A stretch of DNA of 64,000 nucleotides from Pseudophaeobacter arcticus DSM 23566 (lineage in GTDB: Bacteria; Pseudomonadota; Alphaproteobacteria; Rhodobacterales; Rhodobacteraceae): contig NZ_AXBF01000006.1 in assembly GCF_000473205.1 (NCBI RefSeq), forward strand, positions 124,001-188,000, given 5' to 3'. The notes under the pieces are model-generated. The model saw only the letters and a list, made by a program, of their open reading frames with translations. It was not told the origin of the DNA and did no database searches. Shown one piece after another: positions 51,297 to 59,549 of the stretch (its first letter is position 1; the number at the start of each line of letters is the position of its first letter). The translations under genes and the position numbers were made by a program.

Positions 51297-51856
51297 GAGA
51301 ACCACTCCGAGTGGCCCATGTTGCCCTCGTAGTCGCCGTATTCGACCATGATGCTGCGGGAATAGAAGTGCCAAAGGCCACCGCTGGTCGGATAGGCGAT
51401 CTCCTGACCGCTTTCCGAGATGAATGTCGAGGGCCAGGGCGTGTGGGATCCGTAGACCCGCTGGATGTAGCGGCAGGTCCGGTTCTCGCGATCGCAGGAA
51501 CGGATCTGCCGGGGTTCGTCGCGAGGCTCGTAGGATCGCCCGGCGAACCAGATCACATGGGTGCGATTCAGCCATTCATACTCCGGCAGGTTGGTGTCGA
51601 GTTCGCCCTCCCCGCCGGGACCGCCCAGCTCGACCGGCACATGGGCAAAGGTGCAGACCCCGAAGGGCGGCAGGCTTGGCCAGGGCGTGATGCGGCGGAT
51701 CATCGTGCGATAGGCCCGTGCGCAGACCGCGCTCGGCGGGAACCCTCCTGCCATGCAGAGCATGATGGCGCAGTCGATGTCATAGGCCTGCGCCTTCTCC
51801 GGGGATCCGAACACCGCCATCACACCCATCGTTGCCGCCATCACCTGTCGTCTCAT
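51290..51856 (-). CDS. Secreted Cys-containing protein associated with conjugation regions
   Basis: Protein of 188 residues with an N-terminal signal (MRRQVMAATMGVMAVFGSPEKAQA) and a mature part starting YDIDCAIMLCMAGGFPPSAVC. Several Cys residues follow (PPFGVCTF, IRSCDRENRTCRY), suggesting periplasmic disulfides. Proteins with this DIDCxxxLCxAGGFP pattern often lie beside conjugative transfer genes of alphaproteobacteria, but I know no function. It is divergent from the secretion operon, sharing the 51857-51988 promoter region. ATG 51856 has a GGGAGAG site; the longer frame was rejected. Confidence 0.7.
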   Translation of the reverse strand: MRRQVMAATMGVMAVFGSPEKAQAYDIDCAIMLCMAGGFPPSAVCARAYRTMIRRITPWPSLPPFGVCTFAHVPVELGGPGGEGELDTNLPEYEWLNRTHVIWFAGRSYEPRDEPRQIRSCDRENRTCRYIQRVYGSHTPWPSTFISESGQEIAYPTSGGLWHFYSRSIMVEYGDYEGNMGHSEWFSY

Positions 51857-51872
51857 GTCGCTCTCCCGCAAA

Positions 51873-51885
51873 AGTTGCGGCAACT
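51873..51885. promoter_or_regulatory. 13-bp palindrome in divergent promoter before secretion operon
   Basis: AGTTGC-G-GCAACT, a perfect inverted repeat 17 bp upstream of the gene starting at 51856. Direct repeats of GCAATATG follow at 51891 and 51908. Possible operator region for the nearby XRE protein (inference). Confidence 0.4.
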
Positions 51886-51988
51886 ATCGTGCAATATGCA
51901 ATTTTCTGCAATATGTCGTATTGACTCCATATGACTTTATGGCCTTAGTGTCGTGAAGTAGAAGGGCTCTCGTGGGGAGAGTCCGAAC

Positions 51989-52303
51989 ATGCCGATAGCG
52001 CGCAACCAGATCCTGATCACCATCGATGGTGTCAAAGACTTGTCCGAGAAGGGCATCGCGTTCCGCTGCCGGTATGAACTCGTGGGGTTCACGGACGATG
52101 GCAAGCCGCGCTACCAGTGCATCTACCTGCGCGAGGGCGAGCCGGAAGCCATTCTGGTCTCGACACGGATCACCCCGCACGGGCCAGAGCCTCGGTATTT
52201 CAACATATGGCCGGGGCTCTTCAAACATCATCTCGAGTTCGGTGACGGGCGCGATCTGCGCTTTGGTCCTGACTACAGCATCACCCTCGAGGAGCGCGGC
52301 TGA
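51989..52303 (+). CDS. Conserved-looking hypothetical protein before virB1
   Basis: A 104-residue protein: [20 protein letters not shown]..., with [23 protein letters not shown] and [36 protein letters not shown]. No signal peptide or membrane helix, and no family recognised. It is the first gene of the rightward secretion operon and its 3' end probably overlaps the start of the lytic transglycosylase gene. A cytoplasmic accessory or regulatory role in transfer is only a guess from position. Confidence 0.6.
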   Translation: MPIARNQILITIDGVKDLSEKGIAFRCRYELVGFTDDGKPRYQCIYLREGEPEAILVSTRITPHGPEPRYFNIWPGLFKHHLEFGDGRDLRFGPDYSITLEERG

Positions 52304-52940
52304 CGTCATCGCCTTCGGCCGCGACGGGACCGCCCGGACTTCGGGCTGGACGTTTCATGGTGAGCGGCCTGCCTGGGCAGGGCTGGATGATAGCGCTGAG
52401 GCCGAAGTCGTTCTGGCCTCGCTGGATGTTGCGCAGCCTTCCGGTCGTGACGACATCCTTTCCCTGATCCAGACGACTGCCGTCCGCCACCAGAGGAACC
52501 GTGCCCTGCGCCAAGTTAATCTGGGCGCCGACGACTGGCAGGTCCTGTTCCGCGCCCTTGTCGAGGCGGAAAGCAGCTACAACCCGACCGCCGTCAGTCC
52601 CAAGGGGGCCTATGGCCTGGGCCAGCTGATGCCGGACACGGCTCGCGCCCTGGGGGTTGATCCGCGCGATCCCACTCAGAACCTCGACGGCGCAGCGCGC
52701 TATCTGCTCGCGCAGCTTGCCACGTTCAAGGACATCGACTTGGCGCTCGCGGCTTACAATGCCGGGCCGCATCGGGTCGTCGAATATTCCGGCATCCCGC
52801 CTTTCACCGAGACCCGCGACTACATCGCGCGCATCCACCGGATTCGGTCCCGGCTGGCAGGCACCCCCGTTTCCGCGCCGGACACTCGCATCGCAGACCA
52901 GGTGCCAGCCCGCGCGCCCGTCCTTATCGATCTTCAGTAA
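52242..52940 (+). CDS. virB1: VirB1-like lytic transglycosylase
   Basis: Peptidoglycan-cleaving transglycosylase that opens the wall for the type IV apparatus. The SLT domain shows [26 protein letters not shown] (catalytic Glu), then [42 protein letters not shown]. In this frame there is no ATG, GTG or TTG between the end of the upstream gene and the SLT domain. The best start is GTG 52242, inside the previous gene, giving [14 protein letters not shown], a weak signal-peptide-like N terminus. The domain call is firm, but the start is uncertain. Confidence 0.75.
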   Translation: MTGAICALVLTTASPSRSAADVIAFGRDGTARTSGWTFHGERPAWAGLDDSAEAEVVLASLDVAQPSGRDDILSLIQTTAVRHQRNRALRQVNLGADDWQVLFRALVEAESSYNPTAVSPKGAYGLGQLMPDTARALGVDPRDPTQNLDGAARYLLAQLATFKDIDLALAAYNAGPHRVVEYSGIPPFTETRDYIARIHRIRSRLAGTPVSAPDTRIADQVPARAPVLIDLQ

Positions 52941-52956
52941 AACAAGGGAACTTCGC

Positions 52957-53238
52957 ATGCTCAGACATCGCCTCAGCCGCCTCTTGCCCGTCTCCACAAC
53001 CTTGGCGGCTTTCGCAACGCCCGTTCTCGCGCAAGACTTGTCACCCATCCAGACCATGCTGGAAACCGTCGAGGCCGCGCTGACCGGTCCGATCGGGATT
53101 GCAGTCGCGACGCTCGCCGTCATCGGCACCGGTTTCATGTGCATGATGGGACGGCTGAACTGGGGCTGGTTCGCTTCGGTCATCATCGGGATCGTGCTGA
53201 TCTTCTCGGCGGGCACAATCGTCGACGGCTTCTCCTGA
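52957..53238 (+). CDS. virB2: VirB2-like pilin (TrbC/VirB2 family)
   Basis: Major pilin subunit of the secretion channel, 93 residues. Signal peptide (MLRHRLSRLLPVSTTLAAFATPVLA) is followed by DLSPIQTMLETVEAALTGPIGIAVATLAVIGTGFMCMMG and a second hydrophobic helix (FASVIIGIVLIFSAGTIVDGF). Two membrane helices joined by a short loop are typical of VirB2. ATG 52957 lies 16 bp after virB1. A 124-bp gap, the longest in the operon, follows before virB3, and no gene is supported there. Confidence 0.85.
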   Translation: MLRHRLSRLLPVSTTLAAFATPVLAQDLSPIQTMLETVEAALTGPIGIAVATLAVIGTGFMCMMGRLNWGWFASVIIGIVLIFSAGTIVDGFS

Positions 53239-53361
53239 GGTTGGCCGATGACTTTCCCGCAACCTCACATCCTACGTTCCTCTCGAACGCGTTTGCTCGG
53301 CAAACGCTGCCTCGAGACGACCTACGGATTCTTAATTTCAGCTAAGCGGGAAAGCATCTAG

Positions 53362-53640
53362 TTGGCAGAACGATCCCCCCTTTTTCTGGGCCTCGCCCGT
53401 CCCCCCAAGTATCTGGGTCTCCCTGTCGGATACCTGGTGGTTTTGGCGACTGGGGTCGTTCTGCCCTTCATCTGGACCAAGTCGATGGTCTTCTTCCTGA
53501 TCGGGATCATTGCCTATCCGATCCTCTGGTTCGTGGCCGACCGCGAGCCGCATTTCTTCGAGGTGCTGCGCGTCTCCTACGGCACGGTCCGCCCGACGAA
53601 GAACCGGGCCCTGCACGGAGGCGACAGCTTTGGCGCGTGA
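53362..53640 (+). CDS. virB3: VirB3-like inner membrane protein
   Basis: A 92-residue protein with one long hydrophobic region (LVVLATGVVLPFI, MVFFLIGIIAYPILWFVADREPHFFEVLRV) and the VirB3 N-terminal pattern SPLFLGLARPPKYLGLPVGYL. VirB3 works with VirB4 at the inner membrane in pilus assembly. It begins at TTG 53362 with a weak ribosome site, and its end overlaps the virB4 start by 11 bp, so the two are translationally coupled. Confidence 0.85.
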   Translation: MAERSPLFLGLARPPKYLGLPVGYLVVLATGVVLPFIWTKSMVFFLIGIIAYPILWFVADREPHFFEVLRVSYGTVRPTKNRALHGGDSFGA

Positions 53641-56008
53641 TGCAGGCACCCTGTCCACTTTTGGGGCCGCACTGCATCAAGCCGGCGGCGGGGAGTTCGC
53701 GCGGGAAAGCTATCTCGCCGAGCACCTGCCGTATTTTGGCCTCACCGATGACGATGTCATGGTGCTGCGCGAGGGCGATCTCCTCGCGACCCTGCGCCTC
53801 GACGGGCTCAACCCGATGACCAGCGAAGACGCCCGGCTCGATGCGCTCAAACGCGCGGTCGCGGCCATCGTCGCCCAGACCGGCAATGCCTTCGGCTTCT
53901 ACATCCACCGCATCTCTGTGCCGCAGGATCTCGGGATGCGCCCCATCGAGGGCGACAGTTTCGCCGCTGCGATCGACGCGCGCTGGCAGTCCCATGTGAA
54001 GGACCTTCGCCCGGCCAAGCGCCAGCTCTATCTCAGCGTCATCCGGCGCCCCGACATCTCCGCGCGCATTCCCCTCCTACGTGCGCTGGCCCGCAAGGCC
54101 TGGGTCAAGGACCGCGCGACACGGATGCAGGAACTCAACGAGGTCATGGGCTTCTTCGAGGTGGCGCTCTCCTCGGCAAACCCTGTGCGGCTCACAAAGT
54201 CAGGCGGTGAATGGCTGGGCTACCTCAACACGCTGAACGCCGGCAGCTTCTCTCCCATTGCCTACGGGCAAAGTGCCCTGCCCCTCTCGCATACCTTGAG
54301 CAACTGCCGCGCCACCTTTGATGGCGACGTCGTCACCCTGACCGATGCCGTGACCGGTCAGGTCAAATATGGCGCGCTCTTTTCGATGAAGACCTATCCG
54401 GCCCTCACGGATGTCACGCTCCTCGACGCGCTCGACCTGCCGCTCGACATCGTGCTGACGAACTCCTTCAGCCCGATCCCGAACAACATCATGGCCGAAC
54501 GCATCCAGCGGATCATCCGCCAGATGCATGCCTCCGACGATGCCGCTGTCTCCCTGCGGGAACAGCTCGGCCAGGCCGCCGATGACCAGGAGGCGGGGCG
54601 TATCGCCTTTGGCGACCATCACCTCTCCATCGCGGTCTACGCGCCGGACCGCGACACGCTGGAACGCGCCGCCGCCCAGATCAAACGCGTCGGCCAGGAG
54701 ATCATGTCGGTGATCGTGCGCGAGAACATGGCGCTGAAAGCCACCTACTTCGCGCAGTCGCCCGGCAACTTCGGCTACCGTGCGCGCAAGACGCCGATCT
54801 CCTCGATCAACTTCGCCGACTTCGCAGCCCTGCATGGCAGCGTCGAAGGGCGTGGCCCGGACCAGTCGCCCTGGGGCCAGACGATCTCGGTCCTGCCCAC
54901 GGTCGGCACCTCGGGCTATCGCTTCAATTTCCACGAGACGGGCAGCCCCGGCAAGGAACCAACCGTTGGCCATACCCTTGTGCTGGGGCGCACTGGCACC
55001 GGCAAGACACTGACCACTGCTTTCCTCGCAGCCCAAGCGCAGCGGGTCGGTGCGCGGCTCTTTTTCTTCGACAAAGATCGCGGTCTTGAGATGGCCGTCC
55101 GCGCCCTTGGCGGTCGCTATAACGAAATCCGAGCCGGTGTGCCCACGGGCTTGAACCCCCTCGATACCGAAATCGACGAACGTGGCCGCGCCTGGCTCTC
55201 GGATTGGCTGGCGACCCTTCTTTCCCGGGGCGGAACCCTGACCGGCGAGCAATCCCGCCATATCCAGAGCGCGGTCTCGCAAAATGCCCATGCCGAGGGC
55301 TCGCTCCGGCGCTTCACGAGTTTCGAGACCCTGTTCCAGTCGCTCGATGACGATGGCGAGCTACAGTCCCGCGTCGCCGAATGGGCCCCAGGCGGCCGCT
55401 ACGGATGGGTCTTCGATGAGCCGGAACAGGGTGCCGGGCTTGAACTGGCCTCCGACATCATCGGCTTCGACATGACCGAGATCCTCGATATGACCACCGA
55501 GCGGATGGCGGTGCTCTCCTACATCTTCCGCCAGATCGAACGCGTGGTCGAGGATCGCCGCCCCACCATCATCGTGCTCGACGAGGCCTGGAAGCTCTTG
55601 GACGATCCCTACTTCGGGGCGCGGCTGGAAAACTGGCTGGTGACGCTCAGGAAGATGAACTGCGTCGTGATCATGATGACGCAATACCCGAGCCAATTGC
55701 GCGACAGCCGCGTCGGCAAGACCATCGTCGAAACAGTGCCAACTCAGATCCTCTTCCCGAACGACCGCGCCACGGTCTCCGATTACGACTTCCTGCGCGT
55801 GAATGCCAAGGAGGCGGCACTCCTCGTGCAGCCGACCATTGGCCAGCGCATCGCGCTCGTGCGCTCGGCGGGCGACAGCGTCTTCATCGATGCCGATCTC
55901 TCCGCGCTCGGCAACCTCCTTCCCATCCTTGGCGGCGGCGCCACCGGCGAGGCCCGTGTGCCCGCCGATTGGCGCGCCAACCCCGATTTCTGGAGACATG
56001 TGATATGA
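53630..56008 (+). CDS. virB4: VirB4-like type IV secretion ATPase
   Basis: ATPase of 792 residues, the usual VirB4 length. N-terminal CagE/TrbE/VirB domain (LPYFGLTDDDVMVLREGDLLATLRLDG). Walker A LVLGRTGTGKTLTTAFLAAQ near residue 450, Walker B TIIVLDEAWKLLDDPYFG, and VVIMMTQYPSQL. It powers pilus assembly and substrate transfer. The start is TTG 53630, inside the virB3 end; the frame upstream belongs to another phase. The stop overlaps the next ATG (ATGA). Confidence 0.92.
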   Translation: MARDAGTLSTFGAALHQAGGGEFARESYLAEHLPYFGLTDDDVMVLREGDLLATLRLDGLNPMTSEDARLDALKRAVAAIVAQTGNAFGFYIHRISVPQDLGMRPIEGDSFAAAIDARWQSHVKDLRPAKRQLYLSVIRRPDISARIPLLRALARKAWVKDRATRMQELNEVMGFFEVALSSANPVRLTKSGGEWLGYLNTLNAGSFSPIAYGQSALPLSHTLSNCRATFDGDVVTLTDAVTGQVKYGALFSMKTYPALTDVTLLDALDLPLDIVLTNSFSPIPNNIMAERIQRIIRQMHASDDAAVSLREQLGQAADDQEAGRIAFGDHHLSIAVYAPDRDTLERAAAQIKRVGQEIMSVIVRENMALKATYFAQSPGNFGYRARKTPISSINFADFAALHGSVEGRGPDQSPWGQTISVLPTVGTSGYRFNFHETGSPGKEPTVGHTLVLGRTGTGKTLTTAFLAAQAQRVGARLFFFDKDRGLEMAVRALGGRYNEIRAGVPTGLNPLDTEIDERGRAWLSDWLATLLSRGGTLTGEQSRHIQSAVSQNAHAEGSLRRFTSFETLFQSLDDDGELQSRVAEWAPGGRYGWVFDEPEQGAGLELASDIIGFDMTEILDMTTERMAVLSYIFRQIERVVEDRRPTIIVLDEAWKLLDDPYFGARLENWLVTLRKMNCVVIMMTQYPSQLRDSRVGKTIVETVPTQILFPNDRATVSDYDFLRVNAKEAALLVQPTIGQRIALVRSAGDSVFIDADLSALGNLLPILGGGATGEARVPADWRANPDFWRHVI

Positions 56009-56214
56009 GTTCGAAACCCCTTGTCGCGCTTTGCGCCGCCGCGAGCCTTCTGGCCGCGTGCGAGAAATACACCGAGAAAACCTCGCCCTGCTTCGGACGC
56101 AATGGCGAGCCGCAGGTGACGCGATCCGCGCTTTCCTTCTCGACCATGGGCGCACCGGTTCAGGAGACGGCCAAACCCGACTGCAGCTTCGAACCCCTGC
56201 CCCGTCCGGAATGA
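56005..56214 (+). CDS. Small lipoprotein, VirB7-like position
   Basis: A 69-residue predicted lipoprotein: MSSKPLVALCAAASLLAACEKY gives a clear lipobox (LLAAC, Cys 19). The mature part contains two more Cys residues (SPCFGRNGEP, PDCSFEPLPRPE). It may act as VirB7 partner of VirB9, or in entry exclusion; in Ti-type systems VirB7 lies further downstream. It overlaps virB4 and the following gene by 4 bp each. Confidence 0.7.
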   Translation: MSSKPLVALCAAASLLAACEKYTEKTSPCFGRNGEPQVTRSALSFSTMGAPVQETAKPDCSFEPLPRPE

Positions 56215-57323
56215 GGCGCGCGGCGATCATATCCGCCGGGCTCTGCCTCGGTCTTGGTGCCCTGCCCGCGCTCGCCCAGGGCGTGCCGACGCAGGATAAT
56301 TCCGCGATCGGTCGTGCCATCGCGCGGGTGACGGCACTGGCCGAGGATCTGGGTGTCCAGCAGGACAAGGATCGCACGGAGACGACGCTCGCTGATGTCC
56401 AGGCCGACCAGTTGCGCGTCCTCGAGGAGATGACTGCGGCGATCACCGGTCCCGGCTTCGATATCCGCGCGCTCGAGGGCAATGCGGATTTCGGGGTGGC
56501 GGCGGTCTATCCCAATACCGATCCAAGCCCGATGAACAGCCGCCTCTTCGGCGAGGGCCGCGAGACGGTCGAGATGATGATCGTCGAGGTCGCGGGCGAG
56601 TTCGCGAGTGCGCCCGGTGTGGCCCGCGCCGGTCTCTCGGCCACCCAGTGGCGCTGCCTTTTCCAGGCCCTGATCAAGCAGGAAAGCCGGTTCAACGTCG
56701 CGGCCGAAAGCCACGTCGGCGCATACGGGTTGACCCAGCTCATGCCCGGCACCGCCTCCGACCTTGGCGTCGACCGCTATGACGTAAAGGACAACCTGCG
56801 CGGCGGCGCACGCTATATGACGACGCAGTTGGGCCGCTTCGGCAACATCCCCCATGCGCTCGCGGCCTATAACGCAGGGCCCGGTCGGGTCATCGAATAC
56901 GGCGGCGTGCCGCCCTTTGCCGAGACCCAAGGCTATGTGCGCAACATCTCCAAGTTTTACAACGAATACCTGGCTGTCGTGGGCGGCGCTGACGCGCTCG
57001 GCACGCTCTCGCCCTCGGACTTTGCGCTCGCTGAATATGCCAGCATCTCCGAGGCCGGCGTCTATTACGCCGCCGACAGCTCGGCCACGACCGAACAGGT
57101 CATCAACCGGTTGCGCGCGATCATCCTGCAGATCGATGCGCAACCCAATGCCAAGGCGGCCTGGGAGCTCAACACCTACGCCAAGGCCGAGATCGGCCGC
57201 ATCCTCAATCTTCGCGTCCGGCTGATGGCCGCCAACCAGCAGCGCGAGGCGGCCTATGCGCAGCACCTCGTCGCCGACCGGCTGGCCGAGCGCGACTTCA
57301 TGCAGATGGGAGTTCCCGAATGA
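56211..57323 (+). CDS. Second lytic transglycosylase with long C-terminal extension
   Basis: Protein of 370 residues. Signal peptide MRRAAIISAGLCLGLGALPALAQ, then ~110 residues without known domain. An SLT domain follows near 140-240: LIKQESRFNVAAESHVGAYGLTQLMPGTASDLGVD (catalytic Glu) and [31 protein letters not shown]. The C-terminal ~120 residues are mainly helical (EQVINRLRAIILQIDAQPNAKAAWELNTYAKAEIGRILNLRVRL) and resemble the tail of the VirB5-like protein next door. It may therefore be a transglycosylase-VirB5-like composite. It is the second such enzyme in one operon. ATG overlaps the previous stop. Confidence 0.8.
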   Translation: MRRAAIISAGLCLGLGALPALAQGVPTQDNSAIGRAIARVTALAEDLGVQQDKDRTETTLADVQADQLRVLEEMTAAITGPGFDIRALEGNADFGVAAVYPNTDPSPMNSRLFGEGRETVEMMIVEVAGEFASAPGVARAGLSATQWRCLFQALIKQESRFNVAAESHVGAYGLTQLMPGTASDLGVDRYDVKDNLRGGARYMTTQLGRFGNIPHALAAYNAGPGRVIEYGGVPPFAETQGYVRNISKFYNEYLAVVGGADALGTLSPSDFALAEYASISEAGVYYAADSSATTEQVINRLRAIILQIDAQPNAKAAWELNTYAKAEIGRILNLRVRLMAANQQREAAYAQHLVADRLAERDFMQMGVPE

Positions 57324-58087
57324 GACGACTTCTCCTGGCCGTCACCGCGGTCACCTCGCTCGGCCTGTCCGGGTCCACCTCGGCCCAGGGCGTGCCGACC
57401 TTTGATGGCTCACAGCTTGGTCAGCTCGTGGCGCAGCTTGAGCACATGGCCGAGGACCTGAACGTCCAGATGCAGCAACTCGCCACCATGCGTCTGGAAC
57501 TGGAAACCCAGCTGTCGCAACTCACGAACCTCGAGGCGCAACTGACCTCGTTGATCGAAGGCAGCGGGCTCGGCGAACTCTTTGCCACGGTCGAGGAATT
57601 CCGCGCCCTGCGCGGCAAGCTGGTCGCCCCCCTCAACACCGCGCAGTCCTTGGCGAGCGGCGATTTCCTGAGCGGGTTCAATCCCGGTGCAGAACTGTCG
57701 GCCTCGGTCGAGCGGGTGCTTTCGGGCAGCGGGTTTACTTCGGAGCGCCTGAGCACGCTCTCGGGCTCCGATCAGCCTGCCGACAACCGCATCGCCGCTT
57801 CCGCCGGAGCCAGCGCCATGCTCTCCGTTGCGGCGCAAGAAAGCCATGAAGAAGCGGGCCAAAGCCTCGAACGGCTCGAGACCATGGTCGGGCTCATCGA
57901 TGATCAGGACGGGCTGAAGGCTGCCGTCGATCTCAACACCCGCGTCACCGCCGAGCTTGGCATCATCCTGACCCAGATCTGGCGGCTGGAAGCGGCGCAA
58001 GGCGTCAGTGCCGGCCAGCTTGGCGTCGTCGATGCCGCGACCCTCGCGGACGAGCGCAAGTTCCGCTCGATGGCGGTGGATCCATGA
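57320..58087 (+). CDS. virB5: VirB5-like minor pilin
   Basis: A 255-residue periplasmic protein with signal peptide MRRLLLAVTAVTSLGLSGSTSAQ. A long coiled-coil region follows (LVAQLEHMAEDLNVQMQQLATMRLELETQLSQLTNLEAQL), then helical repeats and DLNTRVTAELGIILTQIWRLEAAQ, as in VirB5/TrbJ proteins found at the pilus tip. Both its start and stop overlap neighbours by 4 bp. Its mature N terminus (GVPTFD) resembles that of the transglycosylase just upstream (GVPTQD), suggesting a partial duplication. Confidence 0.8.
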   Translation: MRRLLLAVTAVTSLGLSGSTSAQGVPTFDGSQLGQLVAQLEHMAEDLNVQMQQLATMRLELETQLSQLTNLEAQLTSLIEGSGLGELFATVEEFRALRGKLVAPLNTAQSLASGDFLSGFNPGAELSASVERVLSGSGFTSERLSTLSGSDQPADNRIAASAGASAMLSVAAQESHEEAGQSLERLETMVGLIDDQDGLKAAVDLNTRVTAELGIILTQIWRLEAAQGVSAGQLGVVDAATLADERKFRSMAVDP

Positions 58088-58518
58088 GGAGATCCAAACG
58101 CACCCCGAGCCGCTTCGACCTGATGGAAGCCGGACTTCTGAGCCTTTCGCTTGCCCTGCCGCTCGGCTTCCTTGTCTTGCCCGACGCGGTGTCAGGTCAG
58201 GATCGGCCCTTCACCTCGATGGAAATCGCACGGGATGACGCCGATGCGTGCCGGGTCCCGAAACCGCCCACGGGTCTCGCCGAGACCGCGTACCTGCGCA
58301 ATGGCTACCGCGCGATCCTGCGCATCCTGATTGCCGAAGAGGCGCTGGCCACAGAGAACTGCGACTGCCTGCTCGACCAGTTCACCTGGGATCAGGCACT
58401 AGACGCCCTGCCCCGGTTCAAGACCTCGGACAACCCGCGCCTGCCCTTCAAGGTGCTGGACCTCTATGCGCAAGCCGATGCGCTCGAGGCGCAAGTCACG
58501 GAGGCCTGTGCGGAGTAG
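58084..58518 (+). CDS. Hypothetical secretion-operon protein
   Basis: A 144-residue protein with an N-terminal membrane or signal segment (LMEAGLLSLSLALPLGFLVLPDAVSGQ) and a soluble part with conserved-looking Cys residues (DDADACRVPKPP, TENCDCLLDQFTWDQALDAL, VTEACAE). No family recognised. It lies between virB5 and virB6 with no gap, so it is probably a periplasmic accessory of the channel. In other systems this slot holds an entry-exclusion lipoprotein, but no lipobox is visible here. Confidence 0.65.
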   Translation: MRRSKRTPSRFDLMEAGLLSLSLALPLGFLVLPDAVSGQDRPFTSMEIARDDADACRVPKPPTGLAETAYLRNGYRAILRILIAEEALATENCDCLLDQFTWDQALDALPRFKTSDNPRLPFKVLDLYAQADALEAQVTEACAE

Positions 58519-59532
58519 ATGGGGGTCATTCGCGATATCCTGGGACAGGTCGACGCCGCTGTGAACACCGTGGCGCAGGACGGCTTTGTCTCTTCCGCAG
58601 CCTCGGTCGGCAATGTCATCTCGGCAGGTGCGACCCTCCTCCTCGTCCTCCTGGGGATCAACGCCGTGATGCAACTCCGCCCCCTGCCCTTCGGCACCGG
58701 CTTTGCCTTCGGGATCAAGGTCGCACTTGTCGGGATCTTCGCGCAGAGCTGGGACAATTTCAGCGTGATCTATGGTATCGTCACGCAGGTCCCCGACTCT
58801 ATCGGCGCCTCCATCTTGGCCCTCACCGGTTCGGGCGACGAAGCTGGCGTCTATGAAAGCCTCGACAACATGGTCGCCCGCATCACCGCCTATGGTGACA
58901 CGATCGGCGACCGCGCGGGCTGGGTCTTCGGCGCGGTGCTGGGCGCGATCTTCTTCGTCCTTTCCGCCGTCTTTGCCGCCGTCACTGCCGGGATCATCGC
59001 CTTCGCCCGCATCGTCTTCGCGCTGATGATCGTCATCGCCCCCTTCATGATCGTGACCTCGCTCTTCAAGCCAACCCAGTCGCTTTTCGAGGCCTGGACC
59101 CGCGCCACCATCGGCTATGCGCTTATGCCCGTCGCCGCTGCAGGTGCCGCAGGCATCATCGTCGCCATCGCCGAGGCCATCGGCGATGCCTCCGCCGATC
59201 CGGGCGATGTTGAGACCGTCAGCCTCATCCTGCCCTTCCTTGTCATCCTGATCCTCAGCGCCGGGATCATGGCCTCGGTGCCCTATATCGCCTCCAACCT
59301 CACCGGTGTTGTCGGCATCGCTTCGAATGCAGTGGGGCTCACAGGCCTCGCGCGCCAGGGGTTCGTGAACACGCGCCAGTATGGCACCGGCACAGCCGCG
59401 CGCCTCGTCACCGGCAAATCCCCGCACGAGTTGAATCAGGCCGCCAATACCGGCGTCATAAGAACCGGCGAGCTCATCCGCCAGAGCCCCGGCGCGCTCC
59501 TCTCCGCCGCCAAATCCTTCCGCAAACCCTGA
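58519..59532 (+). CDS. virB6: VirB6-like polytopic membrane protein (TrbL/VirB6)
   Basis: Inner-membrane channel component, 337 residues, with at least five hydrophobic helices: VGNVISAGATLLLVLLGINAVM, FGAVLGAIFFVLSAVFAAVTAGIIAFARIVFALMIVIAPFMIVTSLF and YALMPVAAAGAAGIIVAIAEAI among them. The FxPTQSLFEAW-type segment (LFKPTQSLFEAWTRATIG) after the third helix is typical of the family. It starts directly after the preceding stop and shares the operon transcript. Confidence 0.88.
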   Translation: MGVIRDILGQVDAAVNTVAQDGFVSSAASVGNVISAGATLLLVLLGINAVMQLRPLPFGTGFAFGIKVALVGIFAQSWDNFSVIYGIVTQVPDSIGASILALTGSGDEAGVYESLDNMVARITAYGDTIGDRAGWVFGAVLGAIFFVLSAVFAAVTAGIIAFARIVFALMIVIAPFMIVTSLFKPTQSLFEAWTRATIGYALMPVAAAGAAGIIVAIAEAIGDASADPGDVETVSLILPFLVILILSAGIMASVPYIASNLTGVVGIASNAVGLTGLARQGFVNTRQYGTGTAARLVTGKSPHELNQAANTGVIRTGELIRQSPGALLSAAKSFRKP

Positions 59533-59549
59533 TGTGAAAGACAAGTACT

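Noticed and set aside
50559..51575. 338-codon minus-strand frame across the XRE region
   Set aside because: Antisense to a clear XRE gene and other small genes, with no recognisable domain, and it crosses the alkT terminator.
54200..55291. Minus-strand frame opposite virB4
   Set aside because: Shadow frame; virB4 has full Walker motifs on the other strand.
58399..59544. Very acidic Gly/Asp/Glu-rich minus-strand frame opposite virB6
   Set aside because: The repetitive composition is a reverse image of hydrophobic virB6 codons.
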